Shown here: positions 62,663-64,000 of the stretch, in pieces
Layout of the letters: the number at the start of each line of letters is the position of its first letter
How positions within the stretch are numbered: position 1 is the stretch's first letter
Assembly: GCA_964023205.1 (NCBI GenBank)
Contig: OZ026845.1
Location: 11,666,001-11,730,000, forward strand
Source: Lutraria lutraria
Taxonomy: Eukaryota > Mollusca > Bivalvia > Venerida > Mactridae
DNA length: 64,000 nucleotides
Reading direction: 5' to 3'
Program-made: the position numbers and the translations under genes
The notes under the pieces: model-generated
Database searches by the model: none
Told to the model about the DNA's origin: nothing
The model's input: the letters and a program-made list of their open reading frames with translations, nothing else

Positions 62663-64000
62663 TATGACCAGTCATTGTGTTTGTAATATCTGTTTTTACT
62701 TATTGAAATGGGCGATTTCATTGTCACAGAAAAAAGTAAGTGGCACCATGAATAGATGCTACAAACTCTCAATCAACGATCTATCCCACTACTATCCGAG
62801 ATAACGAGAATGATATTGAAGAAGATTCAAATGATAGCCCATCCTCACGTTTTTTCACAGTAATGTCTTTTAAGGGGAAATAACTTACTCTCTCCGGGAT
62901 CCTTCTCCATAGTGAGACAAAATCTAAAATTAGCTCCCCCATAGATTTTGGCTGCGAAGGTTTTTTGAAAAGGGATATAATTATGTATATACTGATTCTC
63001 CAATTCAGTCGTTCAGCAGAAAAATCCAGAATTACTCCCCCCCCCCCCCCCCCCTCTATCTCGAATTGCTTCCTACTGGATGAATTTTGTCAACCGACAA
63101 AAAAAAGAAACTATACTGCATATATACTAGCTCGTATAAACATGCGTATACTGGATCTAGCCAAAAAATGGTGTGAAATATTGAAATTGGGAAAAAAAGT
63201 TTATGCAAAGCACAATTTATTGAGAAGATAAGAATATTTATTGCATACCTGTCAAGTGTCTCACTTCGGCATGCACTTCATGCTTTTGTACCTATAATCA
63301 CGTCCTCAATCTCAAATGACAATATCTCATATGGTTTCAGTAAACATTCTCAATGCGGGATTTAGTCTCGTTTGCACAATGCAACATCTGCACGCTGGGT
63401 CATTTTACGTAGGCAGCAGTCCTCCAAAATACATGTAAACACTATATATAGTTTATTAACTATTTGTCTTTTTCATAAGTTGCAAAAACTATGTGGTTCA
63501 CCATGTAGGGCGTATACTTCGTTAGTTTCTTAGACAGCTCATCCCCACCTCACCATGAGGAAGAGCATAATTCCATCAGAAATTACAACCAATTAATGGT
63601 CTAGCTCATAGGGGAATGACACCCCAAAAAAAATTAAAAAATTGTCTAAGCATAATTATACACTCAAACCAACTTATAAACCGCCACCTGATATTATTGG
63701 AGATAAATTGATTTGTGAAAAGTATAAATAAAAATATCTTTTTATTTCTGTAATAATATTAATTTGTTCATCAAATACCTGTGATGGTTAACTGGACATT
63801 TTTTCAAACAAATGATGATCGAAATTCATGATCGAAACTTGGAGGAACGCACGATGTCTCAAAGGAATGATGAACTCCAGCATTCCCACTGCTCTGCATC
63901 TTTCTTCTACAGACATGCAAGCATTGTTTTATGTTTTTATGATAGGGTATAGAAAACCGAACCGATCGAAATATGCTGACCTAATTTTTATTGAATGCAC
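62663..64000. other. Intergenic with a C-run repeat
   Basis: A run of nearly 20 C lies at about 63037-63054, with 'attgcttcctac' after it as in the repeat at 24300. No gene seen to the window end. Confidence 0.45.

Overview
The window looks like nuclear DNA of a bivalve mollusc, probably a heterodont clam. It is AT-rich and its genes are split by many introns with GT..AG boundaries. It is crowded with tRNA-derived SINEs, TA-flanked miniature inverted-repeat elements, decayed LINEs and 'pearl'/Helentron-like elements with roughly 165-bp tandem cores and an ACCG microsatellite, as known from oysters and clams. There is no bacterial-style gene organisation, no CRISPR array, no rRNA and no convincing intact tRNA gene. 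The species assignment is inference.

Layout. (1) Positions 1-13 kb, minus strand: a segmental duplication carrying two paralogous first-exon-like coding exons (627 bp at 4995-5621 and 732 bp at 11231-11962). Both end in phase 0 at a conserved splice donor. They encode an acidic, serine-rich N-terminal tail of a protein I do not recognise, and the downstream exons must lie beyond the left edge. The left copy has been invaded by a 5'-truncated LINE (about 2390-4790), by an oppositely oriented 3' fragment of the same LINE family (1815-2070) and by a 1.6-kb insertion holding a decayed ORF. (2) 13-19 kb: repeats only, including a 0.6-kb nested foldback element. (3) 19.3-32.9 kb, plus strand: a complete 10-exon gene for a 765-residue ankyrin-repeat protein, with a 26-copy 29-bp minisatellite in intron 5. 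(4) 33-37 kb: repeats and the probable 3' UTR of the next gene. (5) 37.2-58.3 kb, minus strand: a complete 23-coding-exon orthologue of KHDC4 (BLOM7), a KH-domain RNA-binding splicing factor. It is 1043 residues long, with a greatly expanded Gln/Pro-rich middle. Two near-identical pearl elements with 7 and 8 monomers sit in introns 22 and 16. (6) 58.3-64 kb: the upstream region of KHDC4 and intergenic DNA with several palindromic elements.

The ankyrin gene and the KHDC4 gene converge (tail to tail) around 33-37 kb. Nothing indicates that the genes act in one pathway. The exon models were built by hand from reading-frame continuity across GT/AG boundaries. For both complete genes the exon lengths sum to a multiple of three with one uninterrupted frame and a terminal stop, which is strong internal support. 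No database search or transcript evidence was available.
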